Source: Pedobacter sp. Bi126 (GTDB lineage: Bacteria > Bacteroidota > Bacteroidia > Sphingobacteriales > Sphingobacteriaceae). From it: a DNA stretch of 64,000 nt. The translations under genes were made by a program, and so were the position numbers. The stretch spans positions 558,001-622,000 of the forward strand of contig NZ_CAKKMS010000003.1 of assembly GCF_918698245.1 (NCBI RefSeq). The letters are read 5' to 3'. Positions 45,562-54,156 of this stretch are shown here, in pieces. Every line of letters starts with the position of its first letter. Positions within the stretch are counted from its first letter, which is position 1. The notes beneath the pieces were generated by a model. The model ran no database searches. It was not told the origin of the DNA and saw only the letters and a list, made by a program, of their open reading frames with translations.

Positions 45562-46608
45562 ATGAAGCCTAATTTTAAATCGATTGATCAACCTTTTTCT
45601 AATAACATAAATATTGAAGGAAACACCTATTTATATTTCGGGGGGACGGCTTATCTGGGCATTCCTAAAAATCAGGACTTTATTAATCTATATGTCGAAG
45701 GGATTAAAAATTTCGGTTTAAACAACGGAACAAGCCGTACCAACAACATTCAGCTTGGCATTTATGATGATGCTGAAAAAGTAGCAGCAGCACGATATGG
45801 AGCAGAAGCTGCGCTGATTACTTCAAGCGGATATTTAGCTGCGCAGCTTACCGTTAAGGATTTATCCGGATTAGGAAAAGTAATTTATGGCCCTGCAGCA
45901 CATCCTGCACTTTGGTTGGTAGAAAATCAAACCAAAAACGTAAAACTATTTCGAGATTGGGAACTAGAAACGATTGAAAGAATAAATTCATCTGAAGAAA
46001 AAACCTGGATTTTGATTAGTAATTCCATGAATAATCTCGTCCCCGAAATTTATGACTTCGACTTTTTAAAAGAGATCAGTAAGGATAAAAACATAATTCT
46101 TGTTGTTGACGATTCGCATGGAATAGGCGTAAACAACGATGGTATGGGTGCCATCGTAAATCTTCCCAAACAAGAAAATATCGAAAATGTAGTGGTTGCC
46201 TCTATGGCAAAAGCACTGGGTGTAGATGCGGGCATTGTTTTGGCCTCCAATAAAATAATCAATAAACTTAAAAGTACAAATACCTTTATTGGCGCTTCTC
46301 CGTCAAGTCCCGCCGCACTTTATGCATTTATCCATGCTGAAGATATATATAGAAAGGCCCTAAATAAACTGAAAAACAACATGGTAATGCTTGAAAAAGC
46401 ATCAAATCTTACCTGGAAACACGAATGGGATTTCCCTGTGTATCTACTGGGTGATGTAAATTTTTCACAACGTCTTTTGCAAAAGCAGATCCTGATTTCG
46501 TCTTTCCCTTATCCGAACCCTACCGACGAAACTTTAAACCGTATAGTACTTTCTGCCTGGCATGAAAAGGAGGATATTGAAGAGCTAATCGCTGCCATAT
46601 CTTTTTAA
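45562..46608 (+). CDS. PLP-dependent alpha-oxoamine-synthase-like enzyme
   Basis: This 348-residue fold-type I PLP enzyme resembles the KBL/BioF/serine palmitoyltransferase group. It has NNGTSRTNNIQLGIY near 54-68, SSGYLAAQL near 88-96, the cofactor-ring pair VVDDSHGIG (Asp184, His186) and the Schiff-base lysine Lys217 in SMAKALG. It is shorter than standard family members (about 390) and lacks part of the N-terminal arm, and its lysine motif is SMAKALG, not SFSKAFG. Its substrate is unknown. I start it at ATG 45562, two bases past the GH18 gene; an upstream open frame overlaps GH18 and is not credible. Confidence 0.78.
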   Translation: MKPNFKSIDQPFSNNINIEGNTYLYFGGTAYLGIPKNQDFINLYVEGIKNFGLNNGTSRTNNIQLGIYDDAEKVAAARYGAEAALITSSGYLAAQLTVKDLSGLGKVIYGPAAHPALWLVENQTKNVKLFRDWELETIERINSSEEKTWILISNSMNNLVPEIYDFDFLKEISKDKNIILVVDDSHGIGVNNDGMGAIVNLPKQENIENVVVASMAKALGVDAGIVLASNKIINKLKSTNTFIGASPSSPAALYAFIHAEDIYRKALNKLKNNMVMLEKASNLTWKHEWDFPVYLLGDVNFSQRLLQKQILISSFPYPNPTDETLNRIVLSAWHEKEDIEELIAAISF

Positions 46609-46646
46609 AGCTTTTCTTATCCAATTAATTTTTGAATATTTATAAC

Positions 46647-47147
46647 ATGAAAAAACTGCTTGTATTACTGTCGTTAACGCTTCTCTTTGCCAACATAATT
46701 TCTGCACAAACTACCACGGTTTGGATTGTTAGGCACGCAGAGAAAGATAAATCGAACCCACAGGATACCAACCCCAATCTCTCTGATGAGGGAAAAGTTC
46801 GTGCAGGAGATTTAGCAACTTACCTAAAAAAGGTAAAATTTGATGTTGCTTTTGCCACGCCGACGAAAAGAACGCACCAAACATTGGATTCATTAGTGGT
46901 TCCGAAGGTAATCGATTATAAAGACGTTAAATCGCTTGTAGACAGCATTAAAACCAATTACGTTGGCAAAACCATTATTGTAGCAGGCCATTCTAATACC
47001 GTACTCGAGATTATTGAAGCCCTTGGCGGCAAAAAGCCTAAAGAGGAGTTAACAGATGATGATTACGATTACATTTTTGAACTGGCTGTAAAAGAGGATA
47101 AAGCGAAGGTAAAAATGGAACAATACGGGAGGCCGCATCATTTGTAG
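46647..47147 (+). CDS. Exported histidine phosphatase (SixA-like)
   Basis: This 166-residue protein has a signal peptide (MKKLLVLLSLTLLFANIISA) and the histidine phosphatase core: RHAEKDK with the catalytic RHxE near residue 30, a THQT segment near 70, and GHSNTVLEII with the second histidine near 116. It is short like SixA and lacks the larger capping domains. As an exported enzyme it should remove phosphate from small molecules in the periplasm; the substrate is unknown. I start it at the ATG 46647 before the signal peptide. Confidence 0.86.
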   Translation: MKKLLVLLSLTLLFANIISAQTTTVWIVRHAEKDKSNPQDTNPNLSDEGKVRAGDLATYLKKVKFDVAFATPTKRTHQTLDSLVVPKVIDYKDVKSLVDSIKTNYVGKTIIVAGHSNTVLEIIEALGGKKPKEELTDDDYDYIFELAVKEDKAKVKMEQYGRPHHL

Positions 47148-47194
47148 TTTGTAATGTTAGGCGTTACCACCTGACGATTGAAACGCTAAATTTA

Positions 47195-47218
47195 GTGTAA
47201 GATGGCAACATCTTACAC
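47195..47218. repeat. Perfect 10-bp hairpin with GCAA loop
   Basis: GTGTAAGATG and CATCTTACAC flank a GCAA tetraloop, the GNRA type found in stable RNA hairpins. It lies between the phosphatase and the convergent VanX-like gene, with no T tract on the plus side. Confidence 0.65.
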
Positions 47219-47235
47219 CACGAAAATGCTCCAGA

Positions 47236-47258
47236 AGTCTTCGACTACGCTCAGACTG
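47236..47258. repeat. Family 2 repeat fragment
   Basis: AGTCTTCGACTACGCTCAGACTG is a single arm of the family 2 element found in full at 48047-48118 and 49949-50013 (GTCAGTCTGAGCCTGTCGAAGAC). Confidence 0.55.
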
Positions 47259-47313
47259 GCAACCGCTTGGAGAGAGTGCAACCAAGCTCCCTGCCTAATG
47301 AACCCATTAGCCC

Positions 47314-47997
47314 TTAAAGTTTTTCGAAGGGAATATCCATTAAATCGTACTTTTTCCAACCGGCAAAATCATAGTGCCACCATTCGTTCTCCAGTACATT
47401 CATCTGATATTTACCCATTATTGCAATTAAAAAATCGCGGTTCTTTTTAGCCTCTGGCGATACCTTCTCATATTTTGCCGCAGCAGATGCCAAAAAACTA
47501 TCGTAAGGTGTCGGCATTGGTATTTCTTTGCCTGTTTTCAGATCAATCAGGGTTAAATCTACCGCACAACCTCTGTTGTGTTTAGATCCCTTTGCCGGAT
47601 TAGCCACAAAGTTTTTATCACTGGCCTTTTTATAAAACTCAATGGTAATAGCGTAAGGCCGGTATCCATCGAATATTTTCAAGCCATAGCCTTTTTTATT
47701 TAATTCCTTTTGGATTTTTTTTAACGATTCTACTACTGGTTTTCGGGCAAAAGCCCTTGCCTGTTTATACATTACCTGCTGCATAAAATTATTCTTAGTG
47801 GCGTAGCGGATATCTAATTTGATATTGGGAATGGCTTTTTTAATTTCAACCAATTCGTTATTCGGATCCGTTTTTACCGATGCCAGATATTGATTATAGG
47901 AACTCACCACCACCAGTTTTTTTATCGCGGAAGGTTTATTTTGGGCGCTAACAACCACTGAGAGGAAGAAAAATAACGTAAAGAGATTGAGTTTCAT
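47314..47997 (-). CDS. M15D-type D-Ala-D-Ala dipeptidase (VanX/DdpX-like)
   Basis: This 227-residue exported protein (signal peptide LNLFTLFFFLSVVVSAQ) is a zinc D-alanyl-D-alanine dipeptidase. The M15 motifs are the SKHNRGCAVDLTLI zinc motif near 138-151, and ENEWWHYDF near 202-210 with the catalytic Glu and third histidine. The FDGYRP segment near 104-109 matches VanX-type enzymes. It probably recycles D-Ala-D-Ala from the cell wall. No other van gene is nearby, so this does not indicate glycopeptide resistance. Confidence 0.92.
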   Translation of the reverse strand: MKLNLFTLFFFLSVVVSAQNKPSAIKKLVVVSSYNQYLASVKTDPNNELVEIKKAIPNIKLDIRYATKNNFMQQVMYKQARAFARKPVVESLKKIQKELNKKGYGLKIFDGYRPYAITIEFYKKASDKNFVANPAKGSKHNRGCAVDLTLIDLKTGKEIPMPTPYDSFLASAAAKYEKVSPEAKKNRDFLIAIMGKYQMNVLENEWWHYDFAGWKKYDLMDIPFEKL

Positions 47998-48046
47998 ATA
48001 ATTGGTATTTGGTATAGGTCATTACCGCTGTTAAGTCAAAACGGTT

Positions 48047-48118
48047 GTCAGTCTGAGCCTGTCGAAGACCTTTACATTTGATAACCAACAAAATGTCCTT
48101 CGACAAGCTCAGGACGAC
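48047..48118. repeat. Family 2 palindromic element
   Basis: GTCAGTCTGAGCCTGTCGAAG pairs with CTTCGACAAGCTCAGGACGAC, arms of about 21 bases with a few mismatches around a 28-base spacer. Related arms are at 47236 and 49949. Confidence 0.7.
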
Positions 48119-48166
48119 ATTTCGTTGATTTATCAGCTAAATTAATAGTCTCGTTACTGCAAAGTT

Positions 48167-49393
48167 TTATTGATTCGAAACAACCAATAATTCAAGATCC
48201 TTAAACGGCAGATTAAACATATCAGCCAGATCTTTATTGGTACAGTTTCCCTGATAAATATATAATGCTTCGCGGATACCGGGCGTATTCCATACCATGT
48301 TCATTAAACCTCCAAATTCACCGATATCCAATAAAATAGGCGCAAAAATGTTCGTTAAAGCGTAAGATGCCGTTCTTGGCACACGCGAAGCAATATTTGG
48401 CACACAATAGTGGATTACATCGTATTTTCTAAATACCGGATTGGTGTGGTTTGTCACTTCAGAAGTTTCAAAACAGCCTCCTTGATCAATGCTTACATCA
48501 ATTACCACCGAATGTGGTTTCATCCGGGCAACCGTCTCTTCCATTACTATGCACGGACTCCGCCCGTGGCTAGCTCTGATGGCGCCTATTACTACATCGC
48601 AGGTTACAATAGCCTTATTCAACACAATAGGTTGCATTACCGAAGTGAATACCCTGCTTCCTAAATTATTCTGAAGGCGGCGTAAGCGGTAAATGGAGCT
48701 ATCGAAAACTTTAACCTCGGCTCCTAATGCCAAAGCTGTTCTGGCGGCATATTCGCCCACCGTCCCTGCGCCTAAAATTACAATCTCTGTTGGAGGAACG
48801 CCAGTAAAGCCGCCAAGCATTAAACCTTTTCCGCCAGTTACATTGCTCAAATATTCTGCAGCAATTAAAATAGAGGTCGACCCCACTATTTCGCTCATGG
48901 CGCGTACCACGCTGAGTACATTACCTTCATCGCGAAGATTCTCAAAACATAATGCGTTAATTTTTTTATGCATCAGCGCTTTCAGATAATCCTGCTTTAG
49001 CGTTCCGGTTTGCAACGAAGAAATTAATGTTTGCCCTTTATGCATCATCTCAATCTCTTCCAACATGGGCGGTGCAATTTTCACCAGGATATCGGCATCG
49101 AAAACTTCTTTTTTGTTATAGGCAATTTTAGCCCCCTGTTCAGCATACTCGGTATCAGAAAAATTAGCCCCAATGCCAGCGCCACTTTCCAGCACAACAC
49201 GGTGCCCATTGTTTACCAATAATGCAACAGATAAAGGGGTTAATGCAATTCTATTTTCCTGGAAAGAAATTTCCTTGGGTATTCCTATATATAGACTGTT
49301 TTTTTTATTTCTGGTTTCTAGCTTTGCCTCTTGCGTTTGTAGTAAACCCTGACGAGCTATATCGGCCATTCCTTCGCGTAATCCTGTAGCCAT
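48167..49393 (-). CDS. ald: Alanine dehydrogenase
   Basis: This 408-residue cytosolic protein is an NAD-dependent alanine dehydrogenase of the Ald/PNT family, converting L-alanine to pyruvate and ammonia. The N-terminal substrate domain has IGIPKEISFQENRIALTP (with the Arg and Lys of the active site) and ESGAGIGANFSD. The Rossmann motif GAGTVGEYAAR lies near 208-218, and the SIDQGGCFETS segment has the catalytic aspartate. It has about 30 extra residues at its N-terminus, common in this phylum. Length otherwise is normal. It could be annotated as a PNT alpha-related protein, but the C-terminal domain fits Ald. Confidence 0.86.
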   Translation of the reverse strand: MATGLREGMADIARQGLLQTQEAKLETRNKKNSLYIGIPKEISFQENRIALTPLSVALLVNNGHRVVLESGAGIGANFSDTEYAEQGAKIAYNKKEVFDADILVKIAPPMLEEIEMMHKGQTLISSLQTGTLKQDYLKALMHKKINALCFENLRDEGNVLSVVRAMSEIVGSTSILIAAEYLSNVTGGKGLMLGGFTGVPPTEIVILGAGTVGEYAARTALALGAEVKVFDSSIYRLRRLQNNLGSRVFTSVMQPIVLNKAIVTCDVVIGAIRASHGRSPCIVMEETVARMKPHSVVIDVSIDQGGCFETSEVTNHTNPVFRKYDVIHYCVPNIASRVPRTASYALTNIFAPILLDIGEFGGLMNMVWNTPGIREALYIYQGNCTNKDLADMFNLPFKDLELLVVSNQ

Positions 49394-49467
49394 GTTGAAT
49401 TTAAAATTTTGATAGTTTTAGGTTGTTCAAGATAAGGAAAATCTGTTAATTTATTGATAACTAATTG

Positions 49468-49884
49468 TTATACCTTCGAAAACCTGAATAATCTGCGGTT
49501 TTCATCCAGCACATTTATCTCAATTTTAATATGTTTTTCGGGTAGTAACTCTTCCACTCGTTCAGGCCATTCTATTAAACAAACTCCACCACCATAAAAA
49601 TATTCTTCATAGCCCAAATCATAAGCTTCGTGAATATCTTTTATTCTATAAAAATCGAAATGGAAAACCGGGCCCTTAGGACTTTCATATTCATTAACGA
49701 TAGAATAGGTAGGACTCGAAACCACATCATCAACACCTAAATGTTTACAGAAATTTTTAATGAAGGTTGTTTTCCCAGCACCCATATCACCTTCAAAAAT
49801 GAAGACTTTTTGGCCACTGGCAAAATCTGAAAGCTGTTGTGCAACAGCAGGTAAATCAGCTAAACTGTTAACTTCGATATCCAT
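49468..49884 (-). CDS. tsaE: TsaE, tRNA threonylcarbamoyladenosine synthesis ATPase
   Basis: This 138-residue ATPase works with TsaB and TsaD in making t6A37 of ANN-decoding tRNAs. The Walker A loop GDMGAGKTT is near residues 29-37, SSPTYSIVNEY near 56-66, and HFDFYRI with the catalytic aspartate near 73-79. CLIEWPERVEELLP ends the core. I start it at ATG 49884. It lies between ald and porX. Confidence 0.94.
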   Translation of the reverse strand: MDIEVNSLADLPAVAQQLSDFASGQKVFIFEGDMGAGKTTFIKNFCKHLGVDDVVSSPTYSIVNEYESPKGPVFHFDFYRIKDIHEAYDLGYEEYFYGGGVCLIEWPERVEELLPEKHIKIEINVLDENRRLFRFSKV

Positions 49885-49948
49885 TTTAAAAAATAAAGGC
49901 AAAAGTAATACATAATTGCATTGCTTTTGCCTGATTATTTTGTGATTT

Positions 49949-50013
49949 GTCAGTCTGAGCCTGTCGAAGACCCTACCATCATAACAGATCCTGAAATAAA
50001 TTCAGGAGGACGG
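49949..50013. repeat. Family 2 palindromic element, variant
   Basis: The left arm GTCAGTCTGAGCCTGTCGAAG is identical to that at 48047. The right side contains a separate small palindrome, CCTGAAATAAATTCAGG, also seen near 36751 as CCTGAATGAATTCAGG. Confidence 0.6.
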
Positions 50014-50069
50014 TCTTATTAAAAACGACTGGGCTCATATCTCAAATCTAGTATCTCAATTCTCTTTTA

Positions 50070-51623
50070 TTACCTCGGCGAATACGTCACCACTGGAATA
50101 ATCATTTCCTCGAGTGAAATACCTCCATGCTGGAAGGTTTCGTTATAATAATTCACAAACTGATTGTAATTATTCGGATAAACGAAATAGCTATCTTCTC
50201 TTGCAAAAATATAACTGCTGCTGATGTTGATTTTAGGCAACAATGCATCATGAGGATTTTTAATCAAAAACACTTCTTTTGCATTAAAATTAAGGTTTCT
50301 ACCTTGTTTGTACCTCAAATTGGTGTTTGTGCTTCTATCGCCTATTACTTTAACCGGTTTTTTAACACGGATGGTTCCGTGATCGGTTGTAATAATCACT
50401 TTTACCTTTTTCTGTGAGATTTTTTTCAATAAGTCCCAAAGTGGCGAATGCTCAAACCAGGATAAGGTTAACGAACGGTAAGCGGCATCATCATTAGCCA
50501 GCTCGCGGATCATCTGCATATCCGTACGGGCATGACTTAACATATCAACAAAGTTGAATACAATGGCATTGAAATCGTTCTGCAACAAGTTATTGGTCTG
50601 ATCAACAAGATCTTTCCCCTGCTCAAAAGTGAGGATTTTATTATAACTGAATTTACAATCTTTTCTTAAACTACGTTTAATGTTATCGGCCAGAAAAGCT
50701 TCTTCGTGCATGTTTTTCCCACCCTCATCATCATCGTTCTGCCACAGCTGTGGAAAACGTTTCTCCATATCCAAAGGCATCATGCCCGAAAAGATGGCGT
50801 TACGGGCATATTGTGTTGCTGTTGGCAAAATGCTCGTGTACATATCTTCTTCATCGATCCTGAAATATTCAGAAATTAGCGGATTAATGATTTTCCACTG
50901 ATCGTAACGTAAATTATCAATCAGAATAAAAAAGACAGGTGTGGTATCGTTAATATGAGGGAAGGCTTTTTTCTTTAACAGCTCATTAGAAAGCAAGGGG
51001 GCTTTATCTTTTTCTTTAATCCAACCTAAATAATGTTCTTCGATAAATTTAGTAAACTGTGTATTGGCTTCCTGTTTCTGCATGGTTAAAATTTCATGCA
51101 TTTGCGGGTCGTCAAGTTTTTCAAGTTCCAGCTCCCAAAAAACGATTTTTTTATACACATCCACCCACTCTTCGTAATTCAGCCTGTCGCCCAGTGTCAT
51201 ACCCAATCGGCGGAAATCCTGTTGGTAAGCCATAGAAGTTTTCTCGCTTACCAGGCGTTTGTTATCAATTAGTTTTTTAATGGTTAACAACACCTGTTTA
51301 GGATTTACAGGTTTAATCAGATAATCGTCAATCTTACTACCAATCGCATCCTCCATTAAATTTTCTTCTTCACTTTTGGTAATCAGCACAACAGGAACAT
51401 CCGGATTCAGGTTTTTAATGGCCGATAAGGTTTCAATCCCACTCATCCCCGGCATATTTTCATCCAAAAAAACCAGGTCAAAATGAGCTTTTCCAAATGC
51501 CTCCAACGCATCGTTCCCATTGGTAAATGTAGTTACATGGTAACCTTTATCATTGAGCAATAATATATGAGGTTTTAATAAGTCGATTTCATCATCGGCC
51601 CATAATATTTTAGTTTCTTGCAT
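50070..51623 (-). CDS. porX: PorX-type response regulator with PglZ phosphatase-like domain
   Basis: This 517-residue protein joins an N-terminal receiver (Asp54 in FLDENMPGMSG) to a C-terminal alkaline-phosphatase-fold PglZ domain. The metal-site segments FILIDNLRYDQW, FNFVDMLSHARTD and ITTDHGTIRVKKP are intact. Its order and length match PorX, which with the PorY kinase controls type IX secretion genes in the Bacteroidota; PorX of other species has been shown to have phosphodiesterase activity. No porY gene is in the window. It indicates that the organism may have a T9SS, although several non-T9SS members of the phylum also keep this gene. Confidence 0.93.
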   Translation of the reverse strand: MQETKILWADDEIDLLKPHILLLNDKGYHVTTFTNGNDALEAFGKAHFDLVFLDENMPGMSGIETLSAIKNLNPDVPVVLITKSEEENLMEDAIGSKIDDYLIKPVNPKQVLLTIKKLIDNKRLVSEKTSMAYQQDFRRLGMTLGDRLNYEEWVDVYKKIVFWELELEKLDDPQMHEILTMQKQEANTQFTKFIEEHYLGWIKEKDKAPLLSNELLKKKAFPHINDTTPVFFILIDNLRYDQWKIINPLISEYFRIDEEDMYTSILPTATQYARNAIFSGMMPLDMEKRFPQLWQNDDDEGGKNMHEEAFLADNIKRSLRKDCKFSYNKILTFEQGKDLVDQTNNLLQNDFNAIVFNFVDMLSHARTDMQMIRELANDDAAYRSLTLSWFEHSPLWDLLKKISQKKVKVIITTDHGTIRVKKPVKVIGDRSTNTNLRYKQGRNLNFNAKEVFLIKNPHDALLPKINISSSYIFAREDSYFVYPNNYNQFVNYYNETFQHGGISLEEMIIPVVTYSPR

Positions 51624-51734
51624 GTTATTGTAAAAATAGGTAAGTATTGCCTTTTAATTTTGGCAGGTAAATCAAACTATAAATAAAAATAGCAATTTTT
51701 GTACCGTATCTATCTATTTAACTATTTTTAACGA

Positions 51735-52957
51735 TTGAACAAGAAGAAAATAATCAATGACCCGGTATACGGTTTCATCAGCATTCCGTCCGAATTAGTT
51801 TACGATGTGATCTCACATCCTTATTTCCAACGTTTGCGTTACATCAAACAGCTTGGAATGACTCATTTGGTTTATCCAGGTGCATTACACACACGTTTCC
51901 ACCATGCTTTAGGGGCCATGCATTTAATGAGTTTGGCCATAAATCTTTTAAGAAGTAAAGAACATATCATAACCGATGGCGAAGAAGAAGCCGCCATTTT
52001 GGCTATTTTACTGCACGATATCGGCCATGGTCCCTTTTCTCACGCATTAGAACATTCTTTAGTAACTGGAATTAGGCACGAAGATATTTCGGCAAAACTA
52101 ATGCGCGATTTAAATGTGCACTTTGACGGGCGGTTAACCCATGCCATCGAAATTTTTAATGGCACCTACCCTAAAAAGTTTCTTCATCAACTGATTTCCG
52201 GTCAGTTAGATCTCGATAGAATGGATTATTTAAACCGCGACAGCTTTTTTACAGGCGTTAGCGAAGGCGTAATCAGTTTCGACCGGATCATTAAAATGTT
52301 TAACGTTTACGATGATGATCTGGTGATTGAGGAGAAAGGCATTTATTCTATAGAGAAATTTTTAATTGCCCGCCGGCTGATGTACTGGCAGGTTTATCTG
52401 CACAAAACTGTTATTGCTGGCGAGATGATTTTGGTAAAGCTATTAGAGCGGGCAAAAGAACTATCAGCCGCTGGAGCCGATTTATTTGCTTCACCATCAT
52501 TGAATTATTTCTTAAAAAACGATATCAACGAGGCCAATTTCTTCTCTCAACACGAAAATCTCGAGCATTTTACCAACCTGGATGACCAGGACATTTATGC
52601 AGCAGTTAAGGTTTGGGCCAAACATCCCGATAAATTTTGTCTACGTTATGTAAAATGCTTACTTCCAGAAATCTTTATAAGGTAGAAATGGGCAACGAAA
52701 TGGCCAATCCCGACCGCGTAAATTTTTTACAGGATGCAGCTGTTAATTTATTAGAAATCAAACCCGAAGAAGCAAGGTATTTTGTTTTTACCGATTCGAT
52801 TCAAAACCGCGCATATAACGCAGGGGTTGGAAATATCAAGATTTTGATGAAAAATAACGATATTGTTGATATTGCGAAGGCGTCTGATTTGTCTAATCTC
52901 GAGTCGCTGCAAAAAACTGTAGAGAAATATATCCTCTGTTACCCCAGAGGGATTTAA
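51735..52957 (+). pseudogene. HD-domain phosphohydrolase gene with a frameshift near its 3' end
   Basis: The first frame (51735-52685) gives 300 normal residues plus a 16-residue out-of-frame tail. The second frame (52637-52957) gives the remaining C-terminal part, starting LSTLCKMLTSRNLYKV. One extra A in the AAATTTT run at 52632-52638 would join them into a protein of 407 residues, a normal size for this family. The HD core is intact (HTRFHHALG near residue 52-60, LLHDIGHGPFSH near 94-105). These proteins act as dNTPase or phosphodiesterase relatives. The start is TTG. Whether this is a real mutation or an assembly error in a homopolymer cannot be told from the sequence. Confidence 0.82.
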
Positions 52958-53045
52958 GGTTATTTAACAAAATATTTAACTTTTAGTGCCGTTTTAAGTC
53001 TTATTATTGTGTAAAATATACACCCTTTAACCCGAGCAGGTTTTT

Positions 53046-53075
53046 TTGTTCATATCAATTTAACATATACCTTTG
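53046..53075 (+). promoter_or_regulatory. Promoter of the lpxD operon
   Basis: A -33 TTG (53046-53048) and a -7 TACCTTTG (53068-53075) are 19 bases apart, matching the Bacteroidota consensus. The -7 box ends five bases before the lpxD start, so the transcript would have almost no leader. Confidence 0.65.
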
Positions 53076-53079
53076 TACG

Positions 53080-54156
53080 ATGCAATTTACTGCCACGCAG
53101 ATAAGTCAGTTTCTAAACGGTTCCATTGATGGTAACCCTGATGTAGCCGTTACCGAACTTTCTAAAATAGAAGACGGAAAGGAAGGCTCTTTGTCTTTTC
53201 TTTCGAACCCTAAGTACGAAAACTTTTTGTATTCCACTCAGGCCTCAGTCGTTATCGTATCAAAGGATTTCGCCCCTACGCAACCCTATACCAGTACATT
53301 AATACGTGTAGAAAATCCATATAGCGCTTTTACAATCTTGTTGGATAAATATAATGAAGCCGTTAATGCCCAGACTGCACAATCTGGAATTGATAAACTT
53401 GCATTTGTTCACCCTACGGCGAAAATTGGCAAAAACGTGTTTATAGATGCTTTTGCCTATGTAGCCGAAAATGTAGAAATTGCAGATGGCTGTAAAATAA
53501 ATGCGCAAACCTTTATCGGCGCGAACTCTAAAGTCGGCGAAAACAGTACGTTTTTTCCCGGTGTAAAAATCTATCACAATTCAATAATCGGCAACAGGGT
53601 TGTTATTCATTCCAATACCGTTATCGGAAGCGATGGTTTTGGTTTTGCCCCGCAAAAAGACGGCACTTACAATAAAATCCCCCAGATTGGAAACGTTATA
53701 ATCGAAGATGACGTAGAAATTGGCGCAAATACAACTGTAGATCGTGCAACAATGGGGTCAACAATTGTAAAAAAAGGTGCAAAAATCGATAACCTGATCC
53801 AGATTGCGCACAATGTAGAGATTGGCGAGAACACGGTTTTAGCCGCACAGTCGGGCATATCAGGAAGTACAAAAATTGGCCCTAACAGTGTTGTTGGCGG
53901 GCAAGTTGGTATAGCTGGGCACTTAACATTAGCTAAGGGCACTCAGATTGGTGCACAGGCCGGTATTAATTTTAATATTACAGAAGAAAATAAACAATGG
54001 CATGGCAGTCCGGCGCAACCATTACGCAACTGGATGCGTGCCTCAGTAATTTTCAAACATCTTCCCGATGTAGAAAAAAGAATAAACGCGCTCGAACAGG
54101 AATTGAAAAAGCTCACAGCTGAACTGGAAAAGAATACAATACACAATGAACGTTAG
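53080..54156 (+). CDS. lpxD: LpxD, UDP-3-O-acylglucosamine N-acyltransferase
   Basis: This 358-residue enzyme adds the second acyl chain in lipid A synthesis. The N-terminal uridine-binding domain spans about residues 1-100. A left-handed beta helix follows, of hexapeptide repeats such as IGANSKVGENSTFFPGV and VVIHSNTVIGSDG. The catalytic histidine lies in IQIAHNVEIGEN near residue 245, and the C-terminal helix is present. The gene begins the operon lpxD-lpxC/fabZ-lpxA and overlaps the next gene by 11 bases. Confidence 0.96.
   Translation: MQFTATQISQFLNGSIDGNPDVAVTELSKIEDGKEGSLSFLSNPKYENFLYSTQASVVIVSKDFAPTQPYTSTLIRVENPYSAFTILLDKYNEAVNAQTAQSGIDKLAFVHPTAKIGKNVFIDAFAYVAENVEIADGCKINAQTFIGANSKVGENSTFFPGVKIYHNSIIGNRVVIHSNTVIGSDGFGFAPQKDGTYNKIPQIGNVIIEDDVEIGANTTVDRATMGSTIVKKGAKIDNLIQIAHNVEIGENTVLAAQSGISGSTKIGPNSVVGGQVGIAGHLTLAKGTQIGAQAGINFNITEENKQWHGSPAQPLRNWMRASVIFKHLPDVEKRINALEQELKKLTAELEKNTIHNER

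Noticed and set aside
47314..47997. VanX-like gene as a sign of vancomycin resistance
   Set aside because: VanH, VanA and VanRS genes are missing, and Gram-negative VanX homologues usually recycle cell-wall dipeptides.
50070..51623. PglZ domain as part of a BREX or Pgl phage-defence system
   Set aside because: It is fused to a receiver domain in the PorX arrangement, and no BrxC, PglX or other defence gene is near.
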